From positions 1-18,624 of the forward strand of contig CAUJFU010000429.1 in the NCBI GenBank assembly GCA_963169055.1: a stretch of 18,624 bases of DNA, written 5' to 3'. The translations under genes were made by a program, and so were the position numbers. How positions within the stretch are numbered: position 1 is the stretch's first letter; the number at the start of each line of letters is the position of its first letter. The notes under the pieces were generated by a model. It ran no database searches. It had not been told where the DNA came from and saw only the letters and a list, made by a program, of their open reading frames with translations. This document shows positions 7,443-15,497 of this stretch, piece after piece. This DNA comes from Myxococcota bacterium. GTDB lineage: Bacteria; Myxococcota_C; UBA6777.

Positions 7443-8783
7443 TCAACCTTCGCGAATACGCGCTTCGAGTTCGTTGATCTCCGAACGCAACACAGGATCA
7501 TTCGGTAAAAGCTGCTCGATCCGCTGACAAGCGTTGATCGCGGTTGAATGATCTTTGCCACCAAACCCCGTTCCGATCTCCGCAAAGGACGCTTGGGCGA
7601 GCTTTCGACAAAGGTACATCGCGACTTGACGCGGCAACAACACTTGCTTGTGCCTCTTGTTTCCGCGAAGATCGTGTAGCTTTACATCGTAATACTCCGC
7701 GACCATCTGTTGGATCACATCGACAGATGCGACAGGTTGGCGCTCCGGCATCAAGCCACGCAACACATCTCGCGCCATCCGCAAGGTCACTTGACGGCCC
7801 GTCAATTCTGCAAAGGCACGCAAGCGCACCAACGCCCCTTCGAGTTCGCGGATGTTGTTTTGCATGGATGAAGCAAGGTACAACACTAGCTCATTATCCA
7901 AACTCAGGCCGTTGTTCTCGGCTTTTTGGGTCACGATCGCCATCCGCGTTTCCAGTTCAGGCTCTTGGATATCAGCGATCAATCCCCACTGAAAGCGCGA
8001 GCGCAAGCGCTCTTCTAACGCAGGGATCTCCTGCGGATAACGATCCGACGTGACGATGATCTGCTTGCTTGAACTGTGCAAGAAGTTGAACGTGTGAAAA
8101 AATTCTTCTTGGGTCATCTTCTTGCCCGCGATGAATTGGATGTCGTCAAGCATCAACACATCGCATTGATCCCGATAACGCGAGCGAAACTCCGAAAGCT
8201 TGTCAAAGCGTACTGCTGTGATCATCTCGTTGACGAACTGTTCGGACGAGATGTAGAGGACTCGCGGATTTTGCGGATGTTCGAGCAAAGCCCAGCCGAT
8301 CGCATGAAGCAAGTGCGTTTTGCCCAATCCAACGCCACCATAGATAAACAGCGGGTTGTAACTGCCCGCAGGTTCGTTGGCGACAGCCAAACAAGCTGCA
8401 TGTGCGAATTGGTTGGAAGGCCCCACCACAAAGCTTTCAAAGGTGTAGCGTTCGTTGAGACGAGGCGTGGTAAAGGGTTCAAAAAAGTGGCCTTCTGCGT
8501 TTCCAACGGCAATCGCAGGGGACGAAAACGGCACTTCCAATGCCAACGGCTCGACCTCTTGATAGGTGAGCTCGATTTGCAAAGAGCCGCCATACACACT
8601 TTCGCCGATCTCATGGATATCATTAAGATAATTTTGCGCGATCCAATCCTGAAAGTACTGGTTTGGTACAGACAAACGCAGAACGCCCCCCGAAAGGCTC
8701 GGGCGGACGGGTTCGATCCAGATCTTAAAGTTTTGGGGACTGATCCGCTCTTGCAAACCCTCGAACATGGCTTGCCAGAGCAT
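7443..8783 (-). CDS. dnaA: chromosomal replication initiator protein DnaA
   Basis: DnaA is the AAA+ ATPase that binds DnaA boxes and opens oriC. From the chosen ATG (8781-8783, behind AAGGGAACG) the product is 446 aa, a normal length. Domain I begins MLWQAMFEGLQERISPQNFKIWI in family register. Domain III carries Walker A GGVGLGKT (149-156), Walker B LMLDD (210-214) and the Sensor/Box VII region ALEERLRSRFQWGL. Domain IV ends with the DnaA-box recognition signature GGKDHST (408-414). An upstream in-frame ATG at 8810 would add MHEEEVKGT but has AGG immediately adjacent to the start and so is less likely. A hairpin-rich leader lies upstream. DnaN and RecF follow on the same strand. Confidence 0.97.
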   Translation of the reverse strand: MLWQAMFEGLQERISPQNFKIWIEPVRPSLSGGVLRLSVPNQYFQDWIAQNYLNDIHEIGESVYGGSLQIELTYQEVEPLALEVPFSSPAIAVGNAEGHFFEPFTTPRLNERYTFESFVVGPSNQFAHAACLAVANEPAGSYNPLFIYGGVGLGKTHLLHAIGWALLEHPQNPRVLYISSEQFVNEMITAVRFDKLSEFRSRYRDQCDVLMLDDIQFIAGKKMTQEEFFHTFNFLHSSSKQIIVTSDRYPQEIPALEERLRSRFQWGLIADIQEPELETRMAIVTQKAENNGLSLDNELVLYLASSMQNNIRELEGALVRLRAFAELTGRQVTLRMARDVLRGLMPERQPVASVDVIQQMVAEYYDVKLHDLRGNKRHKQVLLPRQVAMYLCRKLAQASFAEIGTGFGGKDHSTAINACQRIEQLLPNDPVLRSEINELEARIREG

Positions 8784-9261
8784 CGTTCCCTTCACTTCTT
8801 CTTCATGCATCCTGTTTCGCACTCCAACCCAAAGACAAGTGTGCCTGTCTTTGCCCCCCAAAAGGGCACAAGTCCCAATGATCTTGTTTGCTCATCGCGT
8901 TATTGTATCGGATGACGGTTGATGACGCTTCGCGCTCCCTCGACGCTGGGGTTTGATGTGCCAGCGCGGGCTTTGTCTTCTTGCGGAGCCAACGACTTTG
9001 CCAACACACAAGCCAGCCTCGCCCAAAAATGTCAAGAGGCCGCCATGCGAAAGAAACCCGCCTGACACAGCCACGCAATGTTTTCTCTGGTCTCGCAACG
9101 GAAAGTAAGCTACAAGAGGAAAACTGCCAAGGCAAGCAGGGAGGCTTCCCCAAACGCCCTTTTCCCGCGTGTTGCGCCGTCCCTTCCGCTGCCTTCTCCA
9201 AACCATCCAAAGCCTGCGCAGATCATCCACGCAGTGCTTCTCCTACAGAGAGGAACCAAGG
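8784..9261. other. divergent spacer between dnaA and the 9262 gene
   Basis: This 478-bp stretch should hold promoters for both directions. The only -10-like element I can point to for dnaA is TACAAT on the minus strand (ATTGTA at 8902-8907), about 90-120 nt before the dnaA start, with no good -35. Frames of 100-135 aa cross the region on both strands, but they overlap one another and look like noise. No DnaA boxes were found by eye. Two hairpins lie next to dnaA and are listed separately. Confidence 0.5.
8830..8868 (-). promoter_or_regulatory. paired hairpins in the dnaA leader
   Basis: An 8-bp perfect stem CAAAGACA/TGTCTTTG (8830-8837 with 8846-8853, 8-nt loop) is followed directly by a 5-bp stem TGCCC/GGGCA (8852-8856 with 8864-8868). 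Both lie 20-85 nt upstream of the possible dnaA starts, so they would be in the mRNA leader if transcription begins near 8895. They could affect dnaA translation or bind a regulator; no function is shown, and the two stems share a base pair boundary so may not form together fully. Confidence 0.35.
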
Positions 9262-9804
9262 ATGCAAGGCCCCCTACCATTCGAGATCCAGATCACCGAA
9301 TTGCCCACTCTCGAGGACATCAAAGAGTTCACCTCCATCGACGACAAAGAAGGCATCTCCGAGTACCTTCAAAAGGAGTTTGATGCGTACATCTCTATGC
9401 GCATCGGAAACACCGACATCCTCGCCAATTATCCCGAAGCCTTTATCTTGCCTGTTCACGCTTTCGTCAAAAGTATGTCCAACGGACTGCGTATCTTAGC
9501 CGAAGAAAAAGCCGTTCGTATCCCGATCTACCTCCAGCAATACGACGTTGAAGAGGGCAGCCGTGCGCATTACCTTTACTGGCGGCTTGAGGATGGCCGT
9601 CTGTTTATGCGCTTTGAGTGGAGTGGCTTTAAAGAAGCCCCTGCTTTTCTTCGCGATCTCGGAGAAGTCGAGCTCCACACCGGTCAAACCCAAAAAGCCA
9701 TCTCGGATACGGTCGGACTCTACGTCCAACGCATCGCCCTGTTGTTACGGCAGCTTGAGGGCTGGACCAACGAAGATATCGGGGAACTGTTTGACGGATT
9801 TTAG
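9262..9804 (+). CDS. hypothetical protein, 180 aa
   Basis: I do not recognise this family. The frame is open further upstream, but ATG 9262 has GAGAGG 8 nt ahead (9248-9253) and gives MQGPLPFEIQITELPTLEDI as a start; upstream residues are Arg/Ser/Pro noise. The 180-aa product is acidic, with no signal peptide or membrane segment, so it is probably cytoplasmic. It mixes likely beta strands (RIPIYLQQYDVEEGSRAHYLYWRLEDGRLFMRFEW) with a helical C-terminal part (AISDTVGLYVQRIALLLRQLEGW) ending in acidic DIGELFDGF. Codon use matches its neighbours. It is divergent from dnaA and 104 bp ahead of the phospholipase-D-like gene, possibly in one transcript. Confidence 0.75.
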   Translation: MQGPLPFEIQITELPTLEDIKEFTSIDDKEGISEYLQKEFDAYISMRIGNTDILANYPEAFILPVHAFVKSMSNGLRILAEEKAVRIPIYLQQYDVEEGSRAHYLYWRLEDGRLFMRFEWSGFKEAPAFLRDLGEVELHTGQTQKAISDTVGLYVQRIALLLRQLEGWTNEDIGELFDGF

Positions 9805-9908
9805 CACCGCCCGATCCTGCTGATTCTCTAGGCTTTGCAGTCTTTTGTCATCCGTCCGCTCCATCCATCCGCCCAACCATCCACCCTACATCTCGGCGAG
9901 GTTTCAAC

Positions 9909-12521
9909 GTGTACGCAGCTTCCATCCAGCCCGCTATCGTTGCCCGCACATCCCTATCCCGCCCCAAACCAAACCTGCGACGCCGTCTCTTCGCAGCCTT
10001 CGCTGGTTTTGGGCGTTCGCTCGGCTTGGTCTGCTTGGTATCGCTGCTTGTGGTCGGCTTTTTTGCCGCTGCATCCGCCGTATCCGAGGCCCACGCCAAC
10101 CGACCTTACGCACGAAGGGTCGTATTGTCGGGCGTGTACTACTACGGCTTCTTAAAAGGCCGACCCGAACCCGAAGAATCGATCCGCCTTACCAACCTTA
10201 CGCAACAAACAGTCGATGTATCGGGCTGGATGATCTCGGATATGTACACCAAGCGCAGCCCCCGCAAACGCAAACCTCGCCGAGTTCGAACACGTCGAGA
10301 TCAAAAACGCGGCAAATGGGGGCGAACCAAACGCGAAGAAACCTACCAGCCCACAGGAAAACGCCGTCGCATCATCCTCCCCGCCAACACGCGCCTGCGA
10401 CCGCGCCAAACCATCTGGATCGCTCACCAAGCCGAAGGCTTTCGACAAATGTTCGGCTTTTTGCCCGATATCCAAGGCGCAAGCGATCTCCCCAACATCC
10501 CCAAAGCGGATATCCCCGAAGGATGGCCGAATCTACCCTCCACCCGTGGCGTCGTCTCTCTCCACGACGCGAGCGAAAACACCATCGATGTCGTTTGTTA
10601 CGATACCCTCAAAGACGGACAAGACAGCCCGTTGGATACCAGTTTGATCCCCACAGGCCATTGGGTCGGCCCTCCCGTCAAGATGTACAGCGCCAACCCT
10701 TATGCAGCACGTGGCCAAATCCTCGCTCGTGACCGCGATGAACGCGGCCACCCGATCCCCGATACCAACACTGCCGCCGATTGGAACAATAGTTTCTCCG
10801 CCACACGCCTTGGCGCAGATCTCACCCATCGCGTCGAACGCCCGGGACAGAGCCTGTTTACGCCGCAGCGATACAAAGATGTACCCGTCGATATCCTCGC
10901 AACATCCGCTCCTGAAAACAATTTTGACGCATTGCTCCAACGCCTCCGCAGCGCACGTTCGCAGATCCTGCTCAACGTCTACCTCTTTACCAACCCTCAA
11001 ATCGCCCAAACGATGATCCAAGCCAAACAGCGGGGCGTTGACGTGCGCATCTTATTTGAAGGTGTGCCTGTGGGCGGTGTCCCCAAAAAAGCCCGCTACT
11101 ACGCCAACAAAATGTTTCGCGCAGGCATCCCGATCTTGTGGATGCGCGGAGATCGCAAACAGCGGATTATCCGACGATACCGATTTAATCACGCAAAATA
11201 CGCGATCGTCGATCGAACATGGGCCGTGATCGGCACCGAAAACTACGGAGCGACCGGCCACCCACCCACCCCCACCTTCGGCAACCGAGGATGGGAGATC
11301 CACGTCCGTTCCCCTCTGCTTGTTCGCGATCTTCTGGCGGTCTGGAAACACGACACCTCGACAGCTTCGCATCTCGATCTTCTCCATGCCAAGGACGCCG
11401 AAGGCACTCGCTGGGACGCACCCCCCGACACCTTCAAGCCCAAAGAGCGCTCTTATCCGCCCCTTTATCGCTATCGACGCCCTCCCCTCCGCGTCCAAGG
11501 CCGCGCCGATCTCGAACTCGTCCTCTCTCCCGACAACAGCCTTCACGAAAAGCAAAGTCTGATCGGCTCGATCCTATCCTGCCAACACGAAGTCCTGATC
11601 CAACAAAACTCGATCCCGTTGTTTTGGGGAAAAAAACGCCTGCGCTCTTTCCTGCAAACTCCCAACCTACCGCTAATGGCCGTGATCCAAGCCGCTCGCA
11701 AAGGCTGCCGTGTTCGCGTCTTAATCGACAGCACTTGGTACAACATCGACGTCCGCGACGAACGCAAAAACGACAAAACCGTCGCCATGCTCAACAAACT
11801 GGCCGAACAAGAAAAATTGAATCTGCGTGCGCGATTGATCAATCTACCCGCAGCAGGCGTCGCAAAGATCCATGCCAAGGGCGTGATTGTCGATCGCAAA
11901 GAAGTTTTTGTGGGCTCGATCAACTGGACAGAAAACAGCTTCAAAGGCAACCGTGAAGTCGGTGTAATCATCCGTCATCCCAAAGTCGCCAGCTACTACG
12001 CCGATCTGTTTATCCGCGACTGGCTCCACTCCCGCATCTTCCAAATCGTTTTGCGGGGCCCTTCTGCTGTCTACAAACAACCCTCCATCCGCTCCGAAGT
12101 CCTCGCTCGATACCAACCTGCCGATACCCTCGACGTGATCGCCGAAGTCCCCGGATATTACCAAGTCCGCACCGCCCCCCGCACCCTCGGCTACATCCTC
12201 AAAGGCGACCACGAACTTCACTTCTCCCCTTACGAAGCCCGCTTCCAATCGGGACGCACCGGCGTAATCACGGGACGCATCGTCGCCGTCAAAGAACGGC
12301 GCAAGATGTTCCAGATCTTTTTCGCCAAACCCGTCGAACGCCAACTCGTCGCGATCCTTTGGAAAACCAGCGCACCCGCTTTCCAACAGTCTTTTTCCAA
12401 CCAAACCCCCGCCCAAGCCCTCGTCGGCAAGTACGTACAGATCCAAGGCGCGATCACCCAATACAAAGGCTCCGCACAGATCAGCCTCAACGGCCCACAA
12501 CAACTCCACTTCCTCCGTTGA
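9909..12521 (+). CDS. exported lamin-tail / double phospholipase-D-like protein
   Basis: The 870-aa product starts at GTG 9909 behind GCGAGG. A long N-terminal signal or anchor (hydrophobic 38-58, possible cleavage after AHA 63) exports it. Residues about 66-232 resemble a lamin-tail domain (ESIRLTNLTQQTVDVSGWMISD ... RIILPANTRLRPRQTIWIA ... VVSLHDASENTIDVVCYD), interrupted at about 115-153 by a very basic insert. Two HKD motifs follow: H428-x-K430-x4-D435 with GTEN, and H655-x-K657-x4-D662 with GSIN, so one full phospholipase-D-type active site can form. After about 714 comes an SH3-like segment (AVYKQPSIRSEVLARYQPAD), then from about 780 an OB-like tail (GVITGRIVAVKERRKMFQIFF). Nuclease or phospholipase/transferase activity outside the cytoplasm is likely; the substrate is unknown. 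Confidence 0.85.
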   Translation: MYAASIQPAIVARTSLSRPKPNLRRRLFAAFAGFGRSLGLVCLVSLLVVGFFAAASAVSEAHANRPYARRVVLSGVYYYGFLKGRPEPEESIRLTNLTQQTVDVSGWMISDMYTKRSPRKRKPRRVRTRRDQKRGKWGRTKREETYQPTGKRRRIILPANTRLRPRQTIWIAHQAEGFRQMFGFLPDIQGASDLPNIPKADIPEGWPNLPSTRGVVSLHDASENTIDVVCYDTLKDGQDSPLDTSLIPTGHWVGPPVKMYSANPYAARGQILARDRDERGHPIPDTNTAADWNNSFSATRLGADLTHRVERPGQSLFTPQRYKDVPVDILATSAPENNFDALLQRLRSARSQILLNVYLFTNPQIAQTMIQAKQRGVDVRILFEGVPVGGVPKKARYYANKMFRAGIPILWMRGDRKQRIIRRYRFNHAKYAIVDRTWAVIGTENYGATGHPPTPTFGNRGWEIHVRSPLLVRDLLAVWKHDTSTASHLDLLHAKDAEGTRWDAPPDTFKPKERSYPPLYRYRRPPLRVQGRADLELVLSPDNSLHEKQSLIGSILSCQHEVLIQQNSIPLFWGKKRLRSFLQTPNLPLMAVIQAARKGCRVRVLIDSTWYNIDVRDERKNDKTVAMLNKLAEQEKLNLRARLINLPAAGVAKIHAKGVIVDRKEVFVGSINWTENSFKGNREVGVIIRHPKVASYYADLFIRDWLHSRIFQIVLRGPSAVYKQPSIRSEVLARYQPADTLDVIAEVPGYYQVRTAPRTLGYILKGDHELHFSPYEARFQSGRTGVITGRIVAVKERRKMFQIFFAKPVERQLVAILWKTSAPAFQQSFSNQTPAQALVGKYVQIQGAITQYKGSAQISLNGPQQLHFLR

Positions 12522-12618
12522 GGCCGTCTTGCTGTGATCGCCAACTTCTGCTACACCTCCCCAAACAGGTGCAGCGAATCTTTTCCACACAACTGGTTGC
12601 CCTCAAAAGGATTGTTCG

Positions 12619-13224
12619 ATGGAACGCTTCCGTCCGAATCTTCTTTCCCCCTCCCGATATCGCCTCTGCTTGTGGCTTCTTCGCAGTATCGTACTCACGG
12701 GCTTTTTCGGCGTCTTCGCCTCTTGCGGCTTCAATTTTACCCAAGGCCAAGCCTGCCTTCGCACCTACGAATGTATCCCCGGACTGTTTTGCGATCGTGG
12801 CGTATGCATCGACGTTTCCAAACAATCCTGTAAAGATAACGCCGATTGCCCGAGCAATACCGCATGTCGCTTTGACCTGTGCGTCCCCAAACAGCTTTTG
12901 ATCGAATGCGACCAGATCACCAAGCCCTGCGCCCAAGGACTCTCCTGCAAAAGCGGCTACTGCACCCGCAACGGCGAAGGCTCTCCCTGCCAAGTCGACA
13001 ACGATTGCCCCGATCCCACCAACCTGATCTGCGACGAACGCTTCGGCAACGTCTGCCGCGTTGGCAAGCGTTGCGAAGTCGCCGAAGATTGCGATCAAGG
13101 TTTCGCTTGCGTCCAACGCCGCTGCGAGATCAAGGTCGAAGAACCTTCTTGCTCTGACAGCAGCGATTGTCCCAACGAAGATTTTTTCTGCAATTCCGAT
13201 GGGCGCTGTGTCCTCAAAGAATAA
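12619..13224 (+). CDS. modular Cys-rich lipoprotein
   Basis: The 201-aa product begins at ATG 12619, preceded by AAAGGA at 7 nt. Positive N-terminus, hydrophobic LLRSIVLTGFFGVFASC and Cys36 form a lipoprotein signal with an F-A-S-C lipobox. The mature part consists of about five to six repeated modules of the form C-x(4-6)-DC-P-x(4-6)-C-x(4-5)-C, for example SCKDNADCPSNTACRFDLC, PCQVDNDCPDPTNLIC and SCSDSSDCPNEDFFC. Such Dickkopf-like disulphide modules are common in surface lipoproteins of Myxococcota and relatives. The protein is probably membrane-anchored in the periplasm or on the outer membrane and held by disulphides; its function is unknown. The stop codon lies inside a tandem duplication. 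Confidence 0.85.
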   Translation: MERFRPNLLSPSRYRLCLWLLRSIVLTGFFGVFASCGFNFTQGQACLRTYECIPGLFCDRGVCIDVSKQSCKDNADCPSNTACRFDLCVPKQLLIECDQITKPCAQGLSCKSGYCTRNGEGSPCQVDNDCPDPTNLICDERFGNVCRVGKRCEVAEDCDQGFACVQRRCEIKVEEPSCSDSSDCPNEDFFCNSDGRCVLKE

Positions 13225-13251
13225 AATGGCGCTGTGTCCTCAAAGAATAAA
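13202..13251 (+). repeat. 26-bp tandem duplication across a stop codon
   Basis: The 24-nt block that starts GGCGCTGTGTCCTCAAAG and ends AATAAA is present at 13202-13225 and again, unchanged, at 13228-13251, a 26-bp period. The first copy holds the last codons and TAA of the Cys-rich lipoprotein gene; the second is untranslated. Perfect identity points to a very recent event or an assembly error. Confidence 0.9.
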
Positions 13252-13345
13252 CCGCGCAAGACCTCGCCTGACCGCTTCGATCACCACGCCCGATATCACC
13301 ACTCATCGCCTCGATCACCCGAAAACCCTTATGGAGAGGAACACC

Positions 13346-13888
13346 GTGCGATCACAACGAACCGCATCCACCTTTGTTTTCGCCTGTTTCTTCGGCTGGT
13401 TTTTCTGCACACCCTTGCTTCATGCAGAAGAAAAAAAACAGCCGCCCACCGCCACAAACACACCCACCACACCCAACCACACCGCCACAAACAGCGAGAC
13501 TTCTCCGCTCGTCCTCACAGCGCGCTACCTCGTCCACCTCCACGACAAGATCCAAAAAGCTTGGGATATCCAAAAACTCCCTCTGATGGACGTCCACAAA
13601 CGCAGCACGACCCTCACTTTGTGGATCGATGCCCAAGGCAAATTACAAAAGATCAAGATCGCTCAATCCAGCGGGCTTGATGCCTTTGATCACTCCCTAC
13701 TCAAGGCCGTTTACAAAGCCTCTCCCTTTGACAAACCCCATCCCTCCTTCCTCGAAGATGCCCAAAAAAATGGACTCGATATCGTCTTCCGACGCCGCGT
13801 CTTTAACCGCAAACTCGAACCCCTCAAACTCAAACACGCCGGCGAAAATGTCGTCCCCAACTGGACCCCCGGAAAACCCAAAAAATAA
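13346..13888 (+). CDS. secreted protein with TonB-type C-terminal domain
   Basis: The frame is open upstream, but GTG 13346 follows GGAGAGG (13333-13339) at 6 nt and gives a 180-aa product with a clean signal peptide (STFVFACFFGWFFCTPLLHA, cleavage after about 27). ATG 13331 is the alternative but contains the ribosome site. A short Thr/Pro/Asn-rich linker (30-54) leads to a TonB/TolA C-terminal-like domain at about 60-150: YLVHLHDKIQKAW, STTLTLWIDAQGKLQKIKI, SSGLDAFDHSLLKAVYKASPF. Classical TonB has an uncleaved N-terminal helix and long Pro-rich spacer; here the protein looks fully secreted, so it is more like the stand-alone periplasmic domains common in these bacteria than a working energy transducer. 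Partner unknown. Confidence 0.8.
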   Translation: MRSQRTASTFVFACFFGWFFCTPLLHAEEKKQPPTATNTPTTPNHTATNSETSPLVLTARYLVHLHDKIQKAWDIQKLPLMDVHKRSTTLTLWIDAQGKLQKIKIAQSSGLDAFDHSLLKAVYKASPFDKPHPSFLEDAQKNGLDIVFRRRVFNRKLEPLKLKHAGENVVPNWTPGKPKK

Positions 13889-13904
13889 ACGAACCACAGA
13901 GACG

Positions 13905-13977
13905 CCAACCCAACAGAATCCATCCAATAGCGCTGCATAGATATCCCAACCCAACAGAATCCATCCAATAGCGCCGC
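13905..13977 (+). repeat. two 32-bp direct repeats, 41-bp period
   Basis: CCAACCCAACAGAATCCATC followed by CAATAGCGCTGC occurs at 13905-13936 and again at 13946-13977 with one T to C change near the end. They are separated by 9 nt (atagatatc). The block lies between the TonB-domain gene and the outer-membrane barrel gene and is not coding on the plus strand. A recent tandem duplication is the simplest reading. Confidence 0.9.
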
Positions 13978-14039
13978 TGTTGACAGGGGGCAGACAAAAG
14001 AACAAGCTTCCTTGCAGCTTTGTTCGACAAGGAGCGTGG

Positions 14040-15284
14040 ATGTATTGCTTGTGTCGCGGTGTGTCGGCATTCTTGGGCTTGATGGTGTGGGTGTGGGCAA
14101 TCACATCTGCGTACGCAGATCCACCATCACCACCATGCGCCCGATTATCGGGCTTCCACCGCACGCAAAAAGAGGCGCGGTTTAAAAAGTACCTACGCGA
14201 ACTTCTCTCTGTTCAAGGGATCGAAAACCAGAAGTGCCGCACGCCCAAAACACGCAGCATCTTTGTTCGCCTCCTGACAGACGGCAAGATCGAGTTCCGC
14301 AAAGGAACAGTCCGTATGCTCTTTGCCCGCCCTCTCACCTCCGATCCTGCGATGCGTGCCCGATACGCCTCGGCTTATCTTTCCCTTTTTCTTGATCACC
14401 TCAACTCTTCTACAACACACGAAAACACTCGTTCTCTCCAACGCTCACAAACCCTCGCTCCCACACAACCCCCCCCTCTCTCCCCAACCTTCGCACGAAA
14501 GAAATCGCTCGCAACCTCCGCACGAAAAAGGCGCGCAGCCTCTGCCCGTCGCTCAAGACCATCCGCCCGTCCTTCCGAGACCAACAACACCGTCCTCCCA
14601 TCTCCCCGTCCTTCCGAGACCAAAAACACTTTCATTTCCGTTCTCACGCGGCCCAAAGAGAAGATCGCTCCCCTCGTCCTTCTGCGCCCCATTCCACGAC
14701 GAACCAAACCCCCCTCTCGCTCCAAAATACGCGCTGCACGGCTCCCCTCTGAAACACGCAAAACAGAAGTTCCGCCCATCCCGACGAAGCAACGATGGTC
14801 GTTCGGGGCCGCATGGTTTGGTGGAGCGGGATGGAACACAAGCAACGCATGGGCCGCTCGAATGGGGTTGTCATTGCATCTTGGATACGATCGATGGGAC
14901 ATCTCGCTGCAAGGCACCTTTTTGGCGCAGCATCTTGATCGGCAAAACCGCTTTATTTTTCCTTTTCAACCCACGCTGTTGGTGTCTTACACGCTATGGC
15001 GAGGACAAGAGAGCGCAGGAGGCCCATCTTTCTCGTTGCACGGGGGTATCGGTATGCGCTCTTGGCTGTTCGAAGAACAATTTTCTCTACGCGAGCAGGT
15101 TGGTTTTGGCCTACAATTCGGCGCAAAAGCAGAATGGTCCTTTTCACCGAGATTCCAAGCTTTTGTGCGTGCCTCCGTTTTTTATATGCCTCCGATCTTC
15201 CGAAGGCTTGCCGAGAGCGACGTACCCCTCGTCCATTACATCGAGTTTCCGCTCGAGGTGGGGCTGCGCGTGAATTTTTTTTGA
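14040..15284 (+). CDS. outer-membrane beta-barrel protein with low-complexity periplasmic linker
   Basis: The frame opens at 13980, but ATG 14040 follows AAGGAG (14029-14034) at 5 nt and gives 414 aa with a signal peptide cleaved after AYA (residue 26). Residues 27-120 form a small soluble segment with two Cys (CARLSGF, QKCRTPK). Residues about 120-245 are a basic Ser/Arg/Pro/Thr-rich linker with PSETxNT-like repeats. From about 250 to the end alternate hydrophobic strands (RWSFGAAWFGGAGW, RMGLSLHLGYDRWDISLQGTF, LLVSYTLW, FSLHGGIGMRSW, GFGLQFGAKAEW, FQAFVRASVFY, EVGLRVNFF) make a barrel of about eight strands ending in Phe, the usual outer-membrane assembly signal. Function is unknown. It precedes an ECF sigma operon by 213 bp and may be its target or sensor. 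Confidence 0.8.
   Translation: MYCLCRGVSAFLGLMVWVWAITSAYADPPSPPCARLSGFHRTQKEARFKKYLRELLSVQGIENQKCRTPKTRSIFVRLLTDGKIEFRKGTVRMLFARPLTSDPAMRARYASAYLSLFLDHLNSSTTHENTRSLQRSQTLAPTQPPPLSPTFARKKSLATSARKRRAASARRSRPSARPSETNNTVLPSPRPSETKNTFISVLTRPKEKIAPLVLLRPIPRRTKPPSRSKIRAARLPSETRKTEVPPIPTKQRWSFGAAWFGGAGWNTSNAWAARMGLSLHLGYDRWDISLQGTFLAQHLDRQNRFIFPFQPTLLVSYTLWRGQESAGGPSFSLHGGIGMRSWLFEEQFSLREQVGFGLQFGAKAEWSFSPRFQAFVRASVFYMPPIFRRLAESDVPLVHYIEFPLEVGLRVNFF
14566..14629 (+). repeat. 25-bp direct repeats inside the barrel-gene linker
   Basis: CCCGTCCTTCCGAGACCAA plus (c/a)aacac occurs at 14566-14590 and 14605-14629, a 39-bp (13-codon) period, encoding RPSETNNT and RPSETKNT. A diverged third version (LPSETRKT) occurs near 14745-14770. 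The in-frame period suggests linker length changes by duplication. Confidence 0.8.
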
Positions 15285-15354
15285 CAAGGTGGGAAAAAAC
15301 CACGCAACCAAAGCATCTTTCCATCACAAGCTTTCGAATGGAAAAGCGTAGCCC

Positions 15355-15368
15355 TGCAACATATTGCA
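15355..15368. promoter_or_regulatory. small palindrome in the sigma-operon promoter region
   Basis: TGCAACATATTGCA is a perfect 5-bp inverted repeat with a 4-nt centre, lying 130 bp before the sigma factor start in a 213-bp gap. It could be an operator. I could not identify -10/-35 elements with confidence around it, so this is only a candidate site. Confidence 0.25.
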
Positions 15369-15497
15369 GACGTATTACGCCGATCCATCGGCGAAACGTG
15401 AGCATTTCAACGATAAAGCGTCCCCCACAAAGGAAGCCACCCGACAAAAACAAACATCTCTTCGAACAAGCAGCGTCCTCAAACGCAAGGAGTCGGA

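Noticed and set aside
8944-9015. Possible decayed third copy of the double-hairpin repeat (GGGGTTTGATG ... GCGGAGCCAACGACTTTGCC)
   Set aside because: Only short blocks match copy A and the hairpins are lost; chance cannot be excluded by eye.
8892-9230. Minus-strand frames of 112 and 135 aa upstream of dnaA
   Set aside because: Two overlapping frames with no ribosome site or recognisable composition; treated as noise in the promoter region.
12581-12589. TTTTCCACA, close to a DnaA box
   Set aside because: Single occurrence between unrelated genes with no AT-rich unwinding region or further boxes.
13905-13977. CRISPR array
   Set aside because: Only two repeats, a 9-nt spacer and no cas genes.
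14396-14917. 173-aa minus-strand frame opposite the barrel gene
   Set aside because: It mirrors the low-complexity linker on the other strand; no ribosome site and no protein-like pattern, while the plus-strand gene has signal peptide and barrel strands.
15281-15310. TTGACA with a GTGG/CCAC hairpin after the barrel gene as promoter or terminator
   Set aside because: No suitable -10 at 16-18 nt and only a 4-bp stem without a following T-run.
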